Positions 15,817-24,747 are shown, numbered from the stretch's first letter. The stretch is 64,000 bases of DNA from Rudaea cellulosilytica DSM 22992 (GCF_000378125.1 NZ_KB899243.1:124001-188000), one strand, 5' to 3'. Numbers and translations are program-made. Notes: a model not told the origin generated them from the letters alone.

Positions 15817-15856
15817 ATTCATCCGTCGTTCCTGACGAGCGGCCAAACTCAGGCGC

Positions 15857-15887
15857 AAAAAAACCGGGCCTCGCGCCCGGTTTTTTG
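15857..15887. terminator. Bidirectional intrinsic terminator
   Basis: AAAAAAACCGGGC, a short loop and GCCCGGTTTTTTG form a GC-rich stem with an A-run before and a T-run after it. It lies between the convergent PsiF gene and the aldo/keto reductase gene and can end transcription from both sides. Confidence 0.93.
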
Positions 15888-15906
15888 TGTCCCGACCCGC
15901 AGATGA

Positions 15907-16932
15907 TCACACCGGAAACGGATTGCGCTCGGCAAAGCCCTGCTGGTGCCAATACGGATAGGCAAACGTCTTTGCGCTGGCCGCATCGAGCCTCGCGACC
16001 TGCTCCTGGGTCAGATTCCAGCCAACGGCGCCGAGGTTCTGCTTGAGCTGCTCCTCATTGCGCGCGCCGATGATCACGCTCGAAACGGTGGGTCGCTGCA
16101 GCAGCCAGTTGAGCGCGATCTGCGCAATGCTCTTGCCGGTTTCCTTGGCAACCTCGTCGAGCGCATCGACCACACGATACAAATACTCGTCGTCGACCGG
16201 CGGCCCGAAATCTGCGGTCTTGTGCAGCCGACTCGTCTTCGGCAGTTTGGCGCCGCGGCGCAGCTTGCCGGTGAGACGGCCCCAGCCGAGCGGACTCCAT
16301 ATGATCGCGCCGACGCCCTGGTCGACGCCGAGAGGCATCAGTTCCCACTCGTAGTCGCGACCGATCAGCGAATAATAGGTCTGGTTGGCGACATGGCGCG
16401 GATATCCGTACTTATCCGCAACTGCGAGCGACTTCATCAGCTGCCAGCCCGAGAAATTCGATACGCCCGTGTAGCGGATCTTGCCCGCGCGCACGAGCGT
16501 GTCGAGCGTGTACAGCACCTCCTCGATCGGCGTCTGCGCATCGAAACCGTGCAACTGGAACAGGTCGATATGGTCGCTGCCGAGCCGGGCGAGTTGCTCG
16601 TCGACGGTCTTGATCAAATGAAAACGCGAGGAGCCGACGGCATTCGGATCGTCGCCGAAGCGGAACGTCGCCTTGGTCGAGAGAATCGCCTTGTCGCGCT
16701 TGCCCTTGAGCGCCGCGCCAAGGATCGATTCGGAGGCACCGCGCGAGTACACGTCGGCCGTGTCGAACATGGTCACGCCATGGTCGAGGCAGAGGTCGAT
16801 CAACCGCTTCGCTTCCTTCACGTCGGTATTGCCCCAGGCGCTGAACAATTCGCCCTTGCCGCCGAACGTGCCGGTGCCGAAACTCAGCGCCGGAACGCTG
16901 AAGCCCGATGCACCTAATCGCCGATATTCCAT
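15907..16932 (-). CDS. Aldo/keto reductase
   Basis: The 341-residue product starts at MEYRRLG (complement of 16930-16932); an extra 17 codons upstream look non-coding. It is an NADPH-dependent (alpha/beta)8-barrel oxidoreductase. The catalytic set is visible: DTADVYSRG (Asp and Tyr), STKATF (Lys) and LFQLHGFD (His). GVSNFSGWQL and VIIGARNEEQL are further family signatures, the latter for cofactor binding. It is closest to the AKR11/YghZ-like group by length. The substrate is not indicated. The upstream 295 bases are shared with the divergent HiPIP gene. Confidence 0.92.
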   Translation of the reverse strand: MEYRRLGASGFSVPALSFGTGTFGGKGELFSAWGNTDVKEAKRLIDLCLDHGVTMFDTADVYSRGASESILGAALKGKRDKAILSTKATFRFGDDPNAVGSSRFHLIKTVDEQLARLGSDHIDLFQLHGFDAQTPIEEVLYTLDTLVRAGKIRYTGVSNFSGWQLMKSLAVADKYGYPRHVANQTYYSLIGRDYEWELMPLGVDQGVGAIIWSPLGWGRLTGKLRRGAKLPKTSRLHKTADFGPPVDDEYLYRVVDALDEVAKETGKSIAQIALNWLLQRPTVSSVIIGARNEEQLKQNLGAVGWNLTQEQVARLDAASAKTFAYPYWHQQGFAERNPFPV

Positions 16933-17227
16933 CTTGAATCTCCAAATGATCGTGGGGAATTGGTTTCCATCGGGCACGATCACGCGGAATTCAATCGCTG
17001 AACGGTCGAATTAACGATTTGTCATGCAGCGCTCCTTGTCCGGCCTCGCCCGAACACAGCGCGACAAACTGCCACATAACCGCAGCAGCGACTTCATCAT
17101 GCACGGCGTTGCGCGTACACTGGACGATGGTTCGATTCAGGCTATCGCCGCTTGTCGGCATCCTAGCCGACAGCACTAACGAACCATCTCCATAGCCAGC
17201 ATTTCCACAGCCAGCAAAGGTGACCTC

Positions 17228-17584
17228 ATGAAGAAGACCGATGCATCGAATATTTCCGGGGCCGACGAGAGCCGCCGCCGTTTCTTTGTCGGCGCGAGCA
17301 CCGCGATCGGTGCCGTCGCTCTCGCCAGCGTATTGCCGCGCCAGGCGCGCGCGGACGATTTGCCTCACCTCTCGCCGACCGATGCGACCGCGCAAACGCT
17401 CGGCTACGTCGAGGACGCGACCAAGGCCGACAAGGCCAAATTCCCGACCTATACCGCGGGCAACACCTGCGCAAACTGCAATTTCTACCAGGGCGGCGCC
17501 GCGGCCTGGGGCGGCTGCCAGTTGTTCCCGGGCAAGGCCGTCAACGCCAAGGGCTGGTGCTCCGCGCACGCCAAGAAAGCCTGA
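17228..17584 (+). CDS. High-potential iron-sulfur protein (HiPIP)
   Basis: HiPIPs are small periplasmic electron carriers with one [4Fe-4S] cluster. This 118-residue precursor has a twin-arginine export signal (SRRRFFVGAS, residues 15-24), consistent with folding and cluster insertion before export. The four cluster cysteines are Cys81, Cys84, Cys97 and Cys111, with the expected CANC, GGCQLF and GWCSAH settings. It is a single gene. A link to the cytochrome c maturation genes downstream is plausible, since HiPIPs can feed cytochrome oxidases, but is only positional. Confidence 0.95.
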   Translation: MKKTDASNISGADESRRRFFVGASTAIGAVALASVLPRQARADDLPHLSPTDATAQTLGYVEDATKADKAKFPTYTAGNTCANCNFYQGGAAAWGGCQLFPGKAVNAKGWCSAHAKKA

Positions 17585-17716
17585 TCGCGCTCGTTTCATC
17601 GCGCCCTCGCGACGGCCTTCTCCGCACCAGGGGGGAAGGCCGTCTGCTTTCTCGCATCCGGCACGCGACTCGCGTAATCTAGCGCCTCGCAAAAAGCACG
17701 GTTTTCTCCGCTCCGC

Positions 17717-19699
17717 ATGCTCCCCGAACTCGGCCAATTCGCGCTGATCCTCGCGCTCCTACTTGCGCTCGCGCAATGCGTGCTGCCGTTGCTTGGCGCC
17801 TGGCGCGGCAGCGCGGCACTGATCGCGACGGCACGACCGATCGCCACCGGCCAGTTTGTCTTCGTCGCGCTCGCATTCGGCGTGCTGACCTACGCGTTCC
17901 TGTCCCAGGACTTCTCGGTCAAGTACGTCGCACAAAATTCCAATCTCACTCTGCCCTGGTACTACCGTTTCTCGGCAGTGTGGGGTGCGCATGAAGGCTC
18001 TCTGTTGCTCTGGGTGCTGATCCTCGACGTATGGACGCTTGCGCTCGCCGCGTTCAGTCGACGCCTGCCCGATGCGTTCATCGCGCGCGTGCTCGGCGTG
18101 CTCGGCTTCGTCTCGCTCGGCTTCCTCGCGTTCACGATCTTCACTTCGAACCCGTTCGCGCGCCACCTGCCGGCGCTGGCCGACGGTGCCGATCTCAACC
18201 CGATCCTGCAGGACCCGGGTCTGATCATGCACCCGCCGATGCTCTACATGGGCTACGTCGGTTTCTCTGTGGCTTTCGCGTTCGCGATCGCCGCGCTGCT
18301 CGGCGGCGAACTCGACGTCGCCTGGATTCGCTGGGCGCGACCGTGGACCAACGTTGCCTGGGCCTTCCTCACGCTCGGCATCACGCTCGGCAGCTGGTGG
18401 GCCTACTACGTGCTCGGCTGGGGCGGCTGGTGGTTCTGGGACCCGGTCGAGAACGCTTCGTTCATGCCATGGCTGGTCGGTACGGCGCTGATTCATTCGC
18501 AAGCGGTGACCGAGAAACGCGGCTCGTTCCGCGCGTGGACGCTGCTGCTGTCGATCTTCGCCTTCTCGCTGTCGCTGCTCGGCACATTCCTCGTGCGCTC
18601 GGGCGTGTTGACCAGCGTGCATGCATTCGCGAGCGACCCGAAGCGCGGCCTGTTCATCCTCGCCTTCCTCACGATCGTCGTCGGCGGCTCGCTGTCGATC
18701 TATGCGCTGCGCGCGCCGAAGGTCGCCGGCGGACGGCCCTTCCAGATGCTGTCGCGCGAAACGCTGCTGCTGATCAACAACCTGTTGTTCGCTTGCGCCG
18801 CGGCGATGGTGCTGCTCGGCACGCTGTATCCGCTGATCGGCGATGCGCTCGGCGTCGGCCGTATCTCGGTCGGCCCGCCGTACTTCGGCTTCATGTTCGT
18901 CCTGCTGATGCTGCCGGTCGTGCTGCTGATTCCGTTCGGACCGTTCTTCCGTTGGGCGGCGGGCGATTGGCGCACAACATTGCGCGCGCTCGCACCCGCG
19001 CTTGCATTGGCTATCTTTTGCGCGCTGATCGCCCGGCTGCTCGTCGGTGACCTGTCTCTGCGCGGCATCGCCGGCGTCGCGGCGAGCTTGTGGGTCGGTG
19101 CCGGCATCGCGCTGTACGCGCTCAAGCGCTGGCGCGAGGCGCCGCGTGGACGCCGCTACACGCCGGAAATGCTCGGCATGATCGCAGCGCATTTCGGCGT
19201 CGCGATCTTCCTCGCCGGCGTGCTCGTTACCGAGGCGACGAGCGTGGAATCCGACGTGCGCATGGCGCCGGGCGAGACCAAACACATCGCCGGCCTCGAC
19301 TTCAAATTCAATGGCGTCACAGCGGCACAGGGACCGAACTTCCGCGCCGAACAAGGCGTGATCGAGGTGTTCCGTGACGGCAAAGTCATCAGCACGCTCA
19401 ATCCGCAGAAGCGCCAATACTCCGGCAACACGCCGGTACAAACTAAAGCCGATATCGAGCCGGGCCTGTTCCGTGATGTCTATGTCGCGCTGGGCGAATC
19501 GCTCGATGACAAGGGCGCCTGGGCCGTGCGCATCTACGTCAAGCCGTTCGTGCGCTGGATCTGGCTCGGCGGCCTGTTGATGATGCTCGGCGGTTTCGTC
19601 GCCGCGACCGACCGGCGTTTTCGCGCACTGCCCGCGCGCATCGACGCGCCGGCGGCCGCACCGGCACCGCCCGTGACCGCAACGGCGCTCGCGCAATGA
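17717..19699 (+). CDS. ccmF: Cytochrome c haem lyase subunit CcmF
   Basis: CcmF takes haem from CcmE and attaches it to apocytochrome c in the inner membrane. The 660-residue protein has about 15 membrane helices and the tryptophan-rich haem-handling motif (WGGWWFWDPVENASFMPWL, about 234-252). LMHPP-type and HSQAVTEKRGSF histidine-containing segments are also seen, and a periplasmic domain precedes the last helix (about 510-610). The last four bases overlap ccmG. It opens the set ccmF-ccmG-ccmH-ccmI; ccmA-ccmE are not in the window. Confidence 0.96.
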   Translation: MLPELGQFALILALLLALAQCVLPLLGAWRGSAALIATARPIATGQFVFVALAFGVLTYAFLSQDFSVKYVAQNSNLTLPWYYRFSAVWGAHEGSLLLWVLILDVWTLALAAFSRRLPDAFIARVLGVLGFVSLGFLAFTIFTSNPFARHLPALADGADLNPILQDPGLIMHPPMLYMGYVGFSVAFAFAIAALLGGELDVAWIRWARPWTNVAWAFLTLGITLGSWWAYYVLGWGGWWFWDPVENASFMPWLVGTALIHSQAVTEKRGSFRAWTLLLSIFAFSLSLLGTFLVRSGVLTSVHAFASDPKRGLFILAFLTIVVGGSLSIYALRAPKVAGGRPFQMLSRETLLLINNLLFACAAAMVLLGTLYPLIGDALGVGRISVGPPYFGFMFVLLMLPVVLLIPFGPFFRWAAGDWRTTLRALAPALALAIFCALIARLLVGDLSLRGIAGVAASLWVGAGIALYALKRWREAPRGRRYTPEMLGMIAAHFGVAIFLAGVLVTEATSVESDVRMAPGETKHIAGLDFKFNGVTAAQGPNFRAEQGVIEVFRDGKVISTLNPQKRQYSGNTPVQTKADIEPGLFRDVYVALGESLDDKGAWAVRIYVKPFVRWIWLGGLLMMLGGFVAATDRRFRALPARIDAPAAAPAPPVTATALAQ

Positions 19700-20238
19700 A
19701 CCGCCTGCTGCCTCTGCTCGGCTTCTTCGCCCTGGTCGGACTGCTCGGCTTCGGCATGTGGTGGAACACGAAGCATGAAACCAACGAGGTGCCGTCGCCG
19801 CTGATCGGCAAGCCGGCACCGGAGTTTACTCTTCCACTTTTATACGATTCCACAAAGTCGCTTTCCAAAGCCGACCTGCTCGGCAAGCCATATCTCGTCA
19901 ACGTGTTCGGCTCGTGGTGCGCCACCTGTCAGTACGAACATCCGATTCTGACCGAAAAGGTCAAGCCGCTCGGGATCAAACTGATCGGCATGGCATGGAA
20001 GGATCCGCCCGAGGACTCGAAGCGCTGGCTCGCCCGTTTCGGCGATCCCTACGATGCGATCGTCAGCGACGCGGACGGCCGCACCGGCATCGACTTCGGC
20101 GTGTACATGGCGCCGGAGAGTTTTCTCGTCGATGCGCAAGGCGTGATCCGCTACAAGCGCATCGGCATGTTCACCCCGGAACTGATCGAGCGCGAGCTGC
20201 TGCCCGAGTTGGCCAAGCTGCGACAGGCCAAACCATGA
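19696..20238 (+). CDS. ccmG: Thiol:disulfide interchange protein CcmG/DsbE
   Basis: CcmG is a membrane-anchored periplasmic thioredoxin that reduces the haem-binding cysteines of apocytochrome c. The 180-residue protein has an N-terminal anchor (4-23), then a thioredoxin fold with active site WCATC (Cys75 and Cys78), where WCPTC or WCVSC is more usual. GVYMAPESFLVD carries the conserved cis-proline. It overlaps ccmF by four bases and ccmH by four. Confidence 0.95.
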   Translation: MNRLLPLLGFFALVGLLGFGMWWNTKHETNEVPSPLIGKPAPEFTLPLLYDSTKSLSKADLLGKPYLVNVFGSWCATCQYEHPILTEKVKPLGIKLIGMAWKDPPEDSKRWLARFGDPYDAIVSDADGRTGIDFGVYMAPESFLVDAQGVIRYKRIGMFTPELIERELLPELAKLRQAKP

Positions 20239-20696
20239 TGCGTCGCGTGCTTTGCATCGTCACGATGATGCTGGCCGGCGCGCTGTTCGGCAGCACCGCG
20301 CACGCGATCGATCCGCTGCCGTTCAAAGATCGCGCCGAGGAAGTGCGCTTCCAGAATCTCGCGCGCCAGCTGCGTTGCCTGGTCTGTCAGAACCAGGATC
20401 TCGCCGATTCCGACGCCGACCTCGCCAAGGACTTGCGCAAGCAGGTGTTCGAGATGATGCGCGCGGGCAAAAGCGATGCCGAGATCAAGGACTTCCTCGT
20501 CGCGCGCTACAACGATTTCGTGCTCTACGATCCGCCGCTGAAACCGGGCACCTGGCTGCTCTGGTTTACGCCGTTCGCGCTCGTCGCGCTCGGTGCGATC
20601 GCGCTTGTGCGCATCCTGCGCCGGCGCGCGCGCGCCGCCGTTAGCGAAGCCCTCGCGCGCGGCACGCCCAACGACAACCGGGACGACGACTGGTGA
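20235..20696 (+). CDS. ccmH: Cytochrome c maturation protein CcmH (CycL type)
   Basis: CcmH keeps apocytochrome cysteines reduced and works with CcmF and CcmI. The 153-residue precursor has a signal peptide (to about residue 24) and the redox motif LRCLVCQNQ (Cys48 and Cys51). A three-helix periplasmic domain follows, then one membrane helix (about 107-126) and a basic tail. It is the short form, without the fused TPR part of E. coli CcmH; that part is the separate ccmI gene here. ATG 20235 is used, with a second ATG at 20238 equally possible. Confidence 0.95.
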   Translation: MMRRVLCIVTMMLAGALFGSTAHAIDPLPFKDRAEEVRFQNLARQLRCLVCQNQDLADSDADLAKDLRKQVFEMMRAGKSDAEIKDFLVARYNDFVLYDPPLKPGTWLLWFTPFALVALGAIALVRILRRRARAAVSEALARGTPNDNRDDDW

Positions 20697-21940
20697 CCTC
20701 CGCCTTCCTGATCTTCGCCGCGCTGATGCTTATCGCGGCGCTCGCCTTCGTGCTCGTGCCGCTGTTGCGTACGCGCGTCGGCGACGATGCGCAGAATGAA
20801 GCGCGGCGCAGGCGCAAGGCGCTGGAAGCGGCGCATGCAGACGGCATCCTCACCGACGCGGAGTACGCGGCGAAGTGCGCCGCGCTCGCCCAGACGGCAC
20901 CTGCGTCCGCGCCTGCACGCACGCGCACGGGTTTTGCCGTCGCCTTAGCCGTTGCGTTGCTGCTGCCGGCTGCGGCGATCCTGCTCTATTGGCAACTCGG
21001 TGCGCCACGAGCGCTCGACCCGGCCAACCTCGTCGCGCGACCGGGTGACGGCACCGACATCGAAGCCGCAATCGCGCAACTCGCCGAAAAGATGAAGCAG
21101 GATCCGGACAACGCGGAAGGCTGGGCCCTGCTTGGCCGCGCGTACAAGTCGACGCGGCGTTTTGCCGACGCGCGCGACGCACTCAAGCGCGCTCACGATC
21201 TGCTGCCGGACGACGCCGACTTGATGGTCGAATACGCCGAAACGCTCGTGCTCTCCAGCTCGGACCATCGCATCCAGGGCGACGCGCTCGATTTGATCGA
21301 GAAGGCGATCCAGACGAATCCGCAGAACCAGAAAGGGCTGTGGCTGGCCGGCATCGCCGACTCGCAGGCGGGCAAGTACGCCGAGGCGGTGAAGAAGTGG
21401 AATACGTTGCTGCCCCTGCTGCCGCCGGGTTCGAATGTGGCCGACTCGGTACGGGAACAAATTGCGCAGGCAGAGGCATTGCGCGACGGCAAGCCGCTGC
21501 CTGCGCCTTCCGCCCAGCCCCCAGCGGAAACATCCAAAGCGGCTGCCGCTGCCGAAGCCGGCGCGAACGAGGCTCAGGCGGCCGCTACCAGCGGTCCGCG
21601 CATCCTCGTAACGGTCGCACTCGATCCTCGCCTCAAGGACAAGGTCGCACCGGGCGACACGCTGTTCGTCTTCGCCAAGGCCGCGAGCGGCCCGCCCATG
21701 CCGCTGGCGATCGCCAAGCTCACCGCAGCCCAGTTACCGGCAAGCGTCACCTTGACCGATGCGATGAGCATGATGCCGAACATGAACCTTTCCGCCTTCG
21801 CGCAGATCGTGATAGGCGCGCGCATCTCGAAGTCCGGGCAGGCGATCGCACAGAGCGGAGACCTGCAGGCGCTGTCGGCACCGCTGCCGAACTCGCGCTC
21901 CGAACCGGTGGAGTTGACGATAGACCAAGCCGTGCCCTGA
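20693..21940 (+). CDS. ccmI: Cytochrome c maturation protein CcmI (TPR)
   Basis: CcmI holds apocytochrome c for the CcmFH lyase. The 415-residue protein starts at GTG 20693, overlapping the ccmH stop (GTGA). It has two membrane helices (about 3-23 and 81-102) with a cytoplasmic loop between them, a TPR region (about 115-265) and a periplasmic C-terminal domain after an alanine-rich linker. The C-terminal domain contains ILVTVALDP and LFVFAKAASGPPMPLA, typical of CcmI. It ends the cytochrome c maturation operon. Confidence 0.92.
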   Translation: MTSAFLIFAALMLIAALAFVLVPLLRTRVGDDAQNEARRRRKALEAAHADGILTDAEYAAKCAALAQTAPASAPARTRTGFAVALAVALLLPAAAILLYWQLGAPRALDPANLVARPGDGTDIEAAIAQLAEKMKQDPDNAEGWALLGRAYKSTRRFADARDALKRAHDLLPDDADLMVEYAETLVLSSSDHRIQGDALDLIEKAIQTNPQNQKGLWLAGIADSQAGKYAEAVKKWNTLLPLLPPGSNVADSVREQIAQAEALRDGKPLPAPSAQPPAETSKAAAAAEAGANEAQAAATSGPRILVTVALDPRLKDKVAPGDTLFVFAKAASGPPMPLAIAKLTAAQLPASVTLTDAMSMMPNMNLSAFAQIVIGARISKSGQAIAQSGDLQALSAPLPNSRSEPVELTIDQAVP

Positions 21941-22033
21941 TTCCGGCACGACCGATGTTCGCGGAACCTTGGCGCAACGGTGGGCGCAATATAAGCTCGC
22001 GCGGCCGCATCCTCGATCTGCTCATACCTACGC

Positions 22034-23152
22034 ATGTCCGACGCACGCCAGTATTTCCCCCTGCCCTCGCCGTTTCCGATGCGCCGCGGCGGCGAACTCG
22101 TCGCGGCGCAGCTCGCCTATGAAACCTGGGGTGCGCTCAACGCAGCGCGCGACAACGCGATTCTGATCCTCACCGGTCTCTCGCCCGGTGCGCACGCGGC
22201 ATCGAACGCAGCCGATCCTTCGCCCGGTTGGTGGGAAGACATGATCGGTCCCGGCAAGCATATCGACACGAATCGCTGGTTCGTGATCTGCGTCAATTCG
22301 CTCGGCAGTTGCAAGGGCTCGACCGGGCCCGCGTCCATCAATCCACAAACGGGCAAAGTATACAAACTCGATTTCCCCGAACTGACGCTCGAGGACGTCG
22401 GTAACTCCGCGTTCGAGCTGGCGCGCGGCCTCGGCATCGACAAGCTCGCCTGCCTGATCGGCAATTCGATGGGCGGCATGAGCGCGCTCGGCTACCTCGT
22501 CGAGCACCCCGACAGCGTGCGCGCGCACATCAGCATCTCCACCGCGCCGCAGGCGCAGCCGTTCGCCATAGCCATCCGCTCGCTGCAGCGCGAGGCGATC
22601 CGGCTCGACCCGAACTTCAACCAAGGCAACTACGACGACGCGCACTATCCCGAGACCGGCATGTCGATGGCGCGCAAGCTTGGCGTGATCACTTACCGCT
22701 CGGCGATGGAATGGGTGGGCCGCTTCGCGCGCATCCGCCTGGATCACGAGGCGCGTGCCGACGATGATCCATTCGGCGTCGAGTTCCAGGTCGAGTCCTA
22801 TCTCGCCGGACACGCGAAACGATTCGTTCGCAGTTTTGATCCGAACTGTTATCTCTATCTTTCCCGCGCGAGCGACTGGTTTGATGTCGGCGAACACGCG
22901 CCCGATGCACACGGCCACGGCGATGTCGCCGCCGCATTATGGAAGATCCACATCGAGCGCGCGCTCGTCATCGGCGTGACCACCGACATTTTGTTCCCGC
23001 TCTCGCAGCAGGAGGAAATCGCCAACGGCCTGCGCTCAGCCGGCGCGCAGGTCGATTTCGTCGCGCTGGATTCGCCGCAGGGCCATGACGCCTTCCTCGT
23101 CGACATCTCTCGCTTCGGCGCGGCCATCGCGGGATTTCTCGCGAAGCTGTAG
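22034..23152 (+). CDS. metX: MetX-family O-acyltransferase (homoserine or serine)
   Basis: The 372-residue alpha/beta-hydrolase-fold enzyme moves an acyl group from CoA to an amino-acid hydroxyl. It has the nucleophile elbow GNSMGG (Ser145), the acid in TTDILFPL and the base in GHDAFLVD. Signature blocks are GLSPGAHAAS, WWEDMIGPG and NSLGSCKGSTGPASINP. These blocks resemble the Xanthomonadales proteins described as serine O-succinyltransferases more than classic homoserine acetyltransferases. The substrate is therefore uncertain, and metX is used in the family sense. A cysteine dioxygenase-like gene follows, which supports a role in sulfur amino-acid metabolism. Confidence 0.85.
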   Translation: MSDARQYFPLPSPFPMRRGGELVAAQLAYETWGALNAARDNAILILTGLSPGAHAASNAADPSPGWWEDMIGPGKHIDTNRWFVICVNSLGSCKGSTGPASINPQTGKVYKLDFPELTLEDVGNSAFELARGLGIDKLACLIGNSMGGMSALGYLVEHPDSVRAHISISTAPQAQPFAIAIRSLQREAIRLDPNFNQGNYDDAHYPETGMSMARKLGVITYRSAMEWVGRFARIRLDHEARADDDPFGVEFQVESYLAGHAKRFVRSFDPNCYLYLSRASDWFDVGEHAPDAHGHGDVAAALWKIHIERALVIGVTTDILFPLSQQEEIANGLRSAGAQVDFVALDSPQGHDAFLVDISRFGAAIAGFLAKL

Positions 23153-23156
23153 AATT

Positions 23157-23174
23157 GGTTATATCCATATAACC
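23157..23174. promoter_or_regulatory. Perfect palindrome, possible operator
   Basis: GGTTATAT-CC-ATATAACC is a perfect 8+8 bp inverted repeat with a 2-base centre. It begins four bases after the metX stop and lies 70 bases before the cupin gene. It is AT-rich in GC-rich surroundings and lacks a T-run, so it looks more like a dimeric regulator site than a terminator. The regulator is unknown. Confidence 0.5.
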
Positions 23175-23243
23175 GTCGCTGATACGATCCACGAGCACGC
23201 AACCGCAAAGCGGTCAACACGCCGAAATTTTCAATAAAATCCT

Positions 23244-23822
23244 ATGCTTGCACTCGATTTCCCCGGCTCCCAACACCTGGTCGAGCGCCTTGACCGCGCC
23301 GTCGACCACGACCGCGACGCCGACATCGCCAACGCGCTGCGCACGACACTGTGCGAATTGATCCGCGATCCGTCGGTGAAACTGCCGCGCTGCATCTTCG
23401 AGGAAGTGAAGGACCACTACGCGCGCCGCGAGCTCTATCGCAGCGAGGAACTCGGCTACAGCGTCATCGCGATGACCTGGGGCCCCGGCCAGGGCACGCT
23501 CATACACGACCACGCCGGCATGTGGTGCGTCGAGGGCGTGTGGCACGGCTCGCTCGAAATCACGCCGTACGAACTCGTCGAACAGGAAGGCGAACGCTAT
23601 CGCTTCGAATCGCGCGGCACGATGAATGTCGGCCCCGGCTCGGCCGGCAGCCTGATCCCGCCGCACGAATACCACACGATCCGCAACCCGAGCGCCGATT
23701 CGCTCGCCGTCACCCTGCACATCTACCGCGGGCCAATGACCCAATGCTCGGTGTTCCGTCCGATCGAAAACGAGTGGTACGGCCGCGACCGGCGCGTGTT
23801 GAGCCTGGACGCGATGCATTGA
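23244..23822 (+). CDS. Cysteine dioxygenase-type cupin
   Basis: The 192-residue cupin resembles bacterial cysteine dioxygenases, iron(II) enzymes that oxidise cysteine to cysteine sulfinate. The first cupin motif is GTLIHDHAGMWCVEGVWHG, with metal ligands His88 and His90; the second is in IPPHEYHTI (His141 or His144). A conserved Trp/Tyr-rich C-terminal end follows. It could instead act on 3-mercaptopropionate, since the Tyr/Arg features that separate the two cannot be judged by eye. Next to the MetX-type gene it suggests control of cysteine levels. No good ribosome site precedes ATG 23244. Confidence 0.82.
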   Translation: MLALDFPGSQHLVERLDRAVDHDRDADIANALRTTLCELIRDPSVKLPRCIFEEVKDHYARRELYRSEELGYSVIAMTWGPGQGTLIHDHAGMWCVEGVWHGSLEITPYELVEQEGERYRFESRGTMNVGPGSAGSLIPPHEYHTIRNPSADSLAVTLHIYRGPMTQCSVFRPIENEWYGRDRRVLSLDAMH

Positions 23823-23890
23823 TTGCGGAACCACAGCGCAGACGTGGCCAGCTCGCCGCGATTTGACTTATACTTCGCGACCTCATCGAT

Positions 23891-23977
23891 GCCGGTGTGG
23901 CGGAATTGGTAGACGCGACGGACTCAAAATCCGTTTCTGGCAACAGAGTGTGGGTTCGATTCCCTCCACCGGCACCA
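23891..23977 (+). tRNA. tRNA-Leu, anticodon CAA
   Basis: The 87-base sequence folds as a class II tRNA: acceptor GCCGGTG/CACCGGC, long variable arm and T-loop GGTTCGATTCC. The anticodon stem ACGGA/TCCGT holds the loop CTCAAAA, giving anticodon CAA (reads UUG). The CCA end is encoded (23975-23977). Its 3' end is partly repeated at 24996-25010. Confidence 0.97.
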
Positions 23978-24032
23978 TCCCCAAATAGAGCGGGATACAA
24001 CGAAACAGAACGGGACTAATAAAGTCCAACCA

Positions 24033-24056
24033 AACCCGCCACTTAGCGGGTTTTTT
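24033..24056 (+). terminator. Intrinsic terminator after tRNA-Leu
   Basis: AACCCGC, the loop CACTTA and GCGGGTT followed by six Ts form a clear intrinsic terminator 56 bases after the tRNA. Confidence 0.92.
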
Positions 24057-24171
24057 GTTGCCCGACCATCCGCGTGCGTCCCATTCGATTTCGTTGCAGC
24101 CCGCGTTTTCTGTGGGTAGCACCGTGAGTAACTCGTGTCGACCGAGTTCTCACGTGCTAAGGTTGACGACT

Positions 24172-24747
24172 ATGAGAGTCCTCATTCCCATCGCTATTTT
24201 GCTAATCGCTCTCACGCCGGCCGAAGCGGCCCCTCCTAGTTTCTCCTCTGATGAACAGGAGGACTCGGCCAAAGCTTCCAAAGAAAACTCCGCGGTCTAC
24301 GGTGAATTCATCCGCACATTCACCTCTGCGGGAGCACCGCTACCGATCGTACAGCCGGGCGGCAGTCTGCCATTTCCTATGCCAACCGTGCCGCCTGTCG
24401 GCGTAACCTATGTCGACGAGCCGACGCGAGTCGGCTTGCTGGTACCACGCGGCACCTATTTGATGTCTTGGGTGCTCAACCCGAGCGAGGGCGCGTCAGT
24501 GACCCTACTCGTCAACGGGCTCGCTCCGACTACAGCCGTCGGTGCGCTGCGGTACACTCAGGCTGTGACAACTAGTGTTGTAAGCTTCGAGTACCTCGTC
24601 CAAGCTCCGCTCGATCAGAACTTGATCTCGTTGGTGAATACGGGCGTGAACTTGATCTCGCTCAACGGTATTCCCAACAGAACCGTCGGCAGCTCCGCGA
24701 TCCTCACGCAGATCCGCGTGCAGCGCATCGGCCATCTGGCTCGCTAA
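24172..24747 (+). CDS. Secreted protein with a TNF/C1q-like jelly-roll domain (BclA-like)
   Basis: From ATG 24172 the product has 191 residues, with a signal peptide (MRVLIPIAILLIALTPAEA) and a low-complexity proline-rich stretch (about 55-75). A C-terminal domain of ~110 residues follows, with GTYLMSWVLNPSEGASVTLL, TTAVGALRY and LISLVNTGVNLISLNG. Alternating strands and these motifs resemble the jelly-roll domain of the Bacillus exosporium protein BclA and of bacterial C1q/TNF-like surface proteins. There is no collagen-like repeat here. It is inside the tRNA-Leu insertion and less GC-rich than its neighbours. Function unknown; an earlier in-frame start was rejected because it lacks the signal peptide. 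Confidence 0.65.
   Translation: MRVLIPIAILLIALTPAEAAPPSFSSDEQEDSAKASKENSAVYGEFIRTFTSAGAPLPIVQPGGSLPFPMPTVPPVGVTYVDEPTRVGLLVPRGTYLMSWVLNPSEGASVTLLVNGLAPTTAVGALRYTQAVTTSVVSFEYLVQAPLDQNLISLVNTGVNLISLNGIPNRTVGSSAILTQIRVQRIGHLAR

Noticed and set aside
17759-19819. Minus-strand frame (686 codons) opposite ccmF
   Set aside because: It is highly charged low-complexity translation, as expected for antisense of a membrane protein gene.
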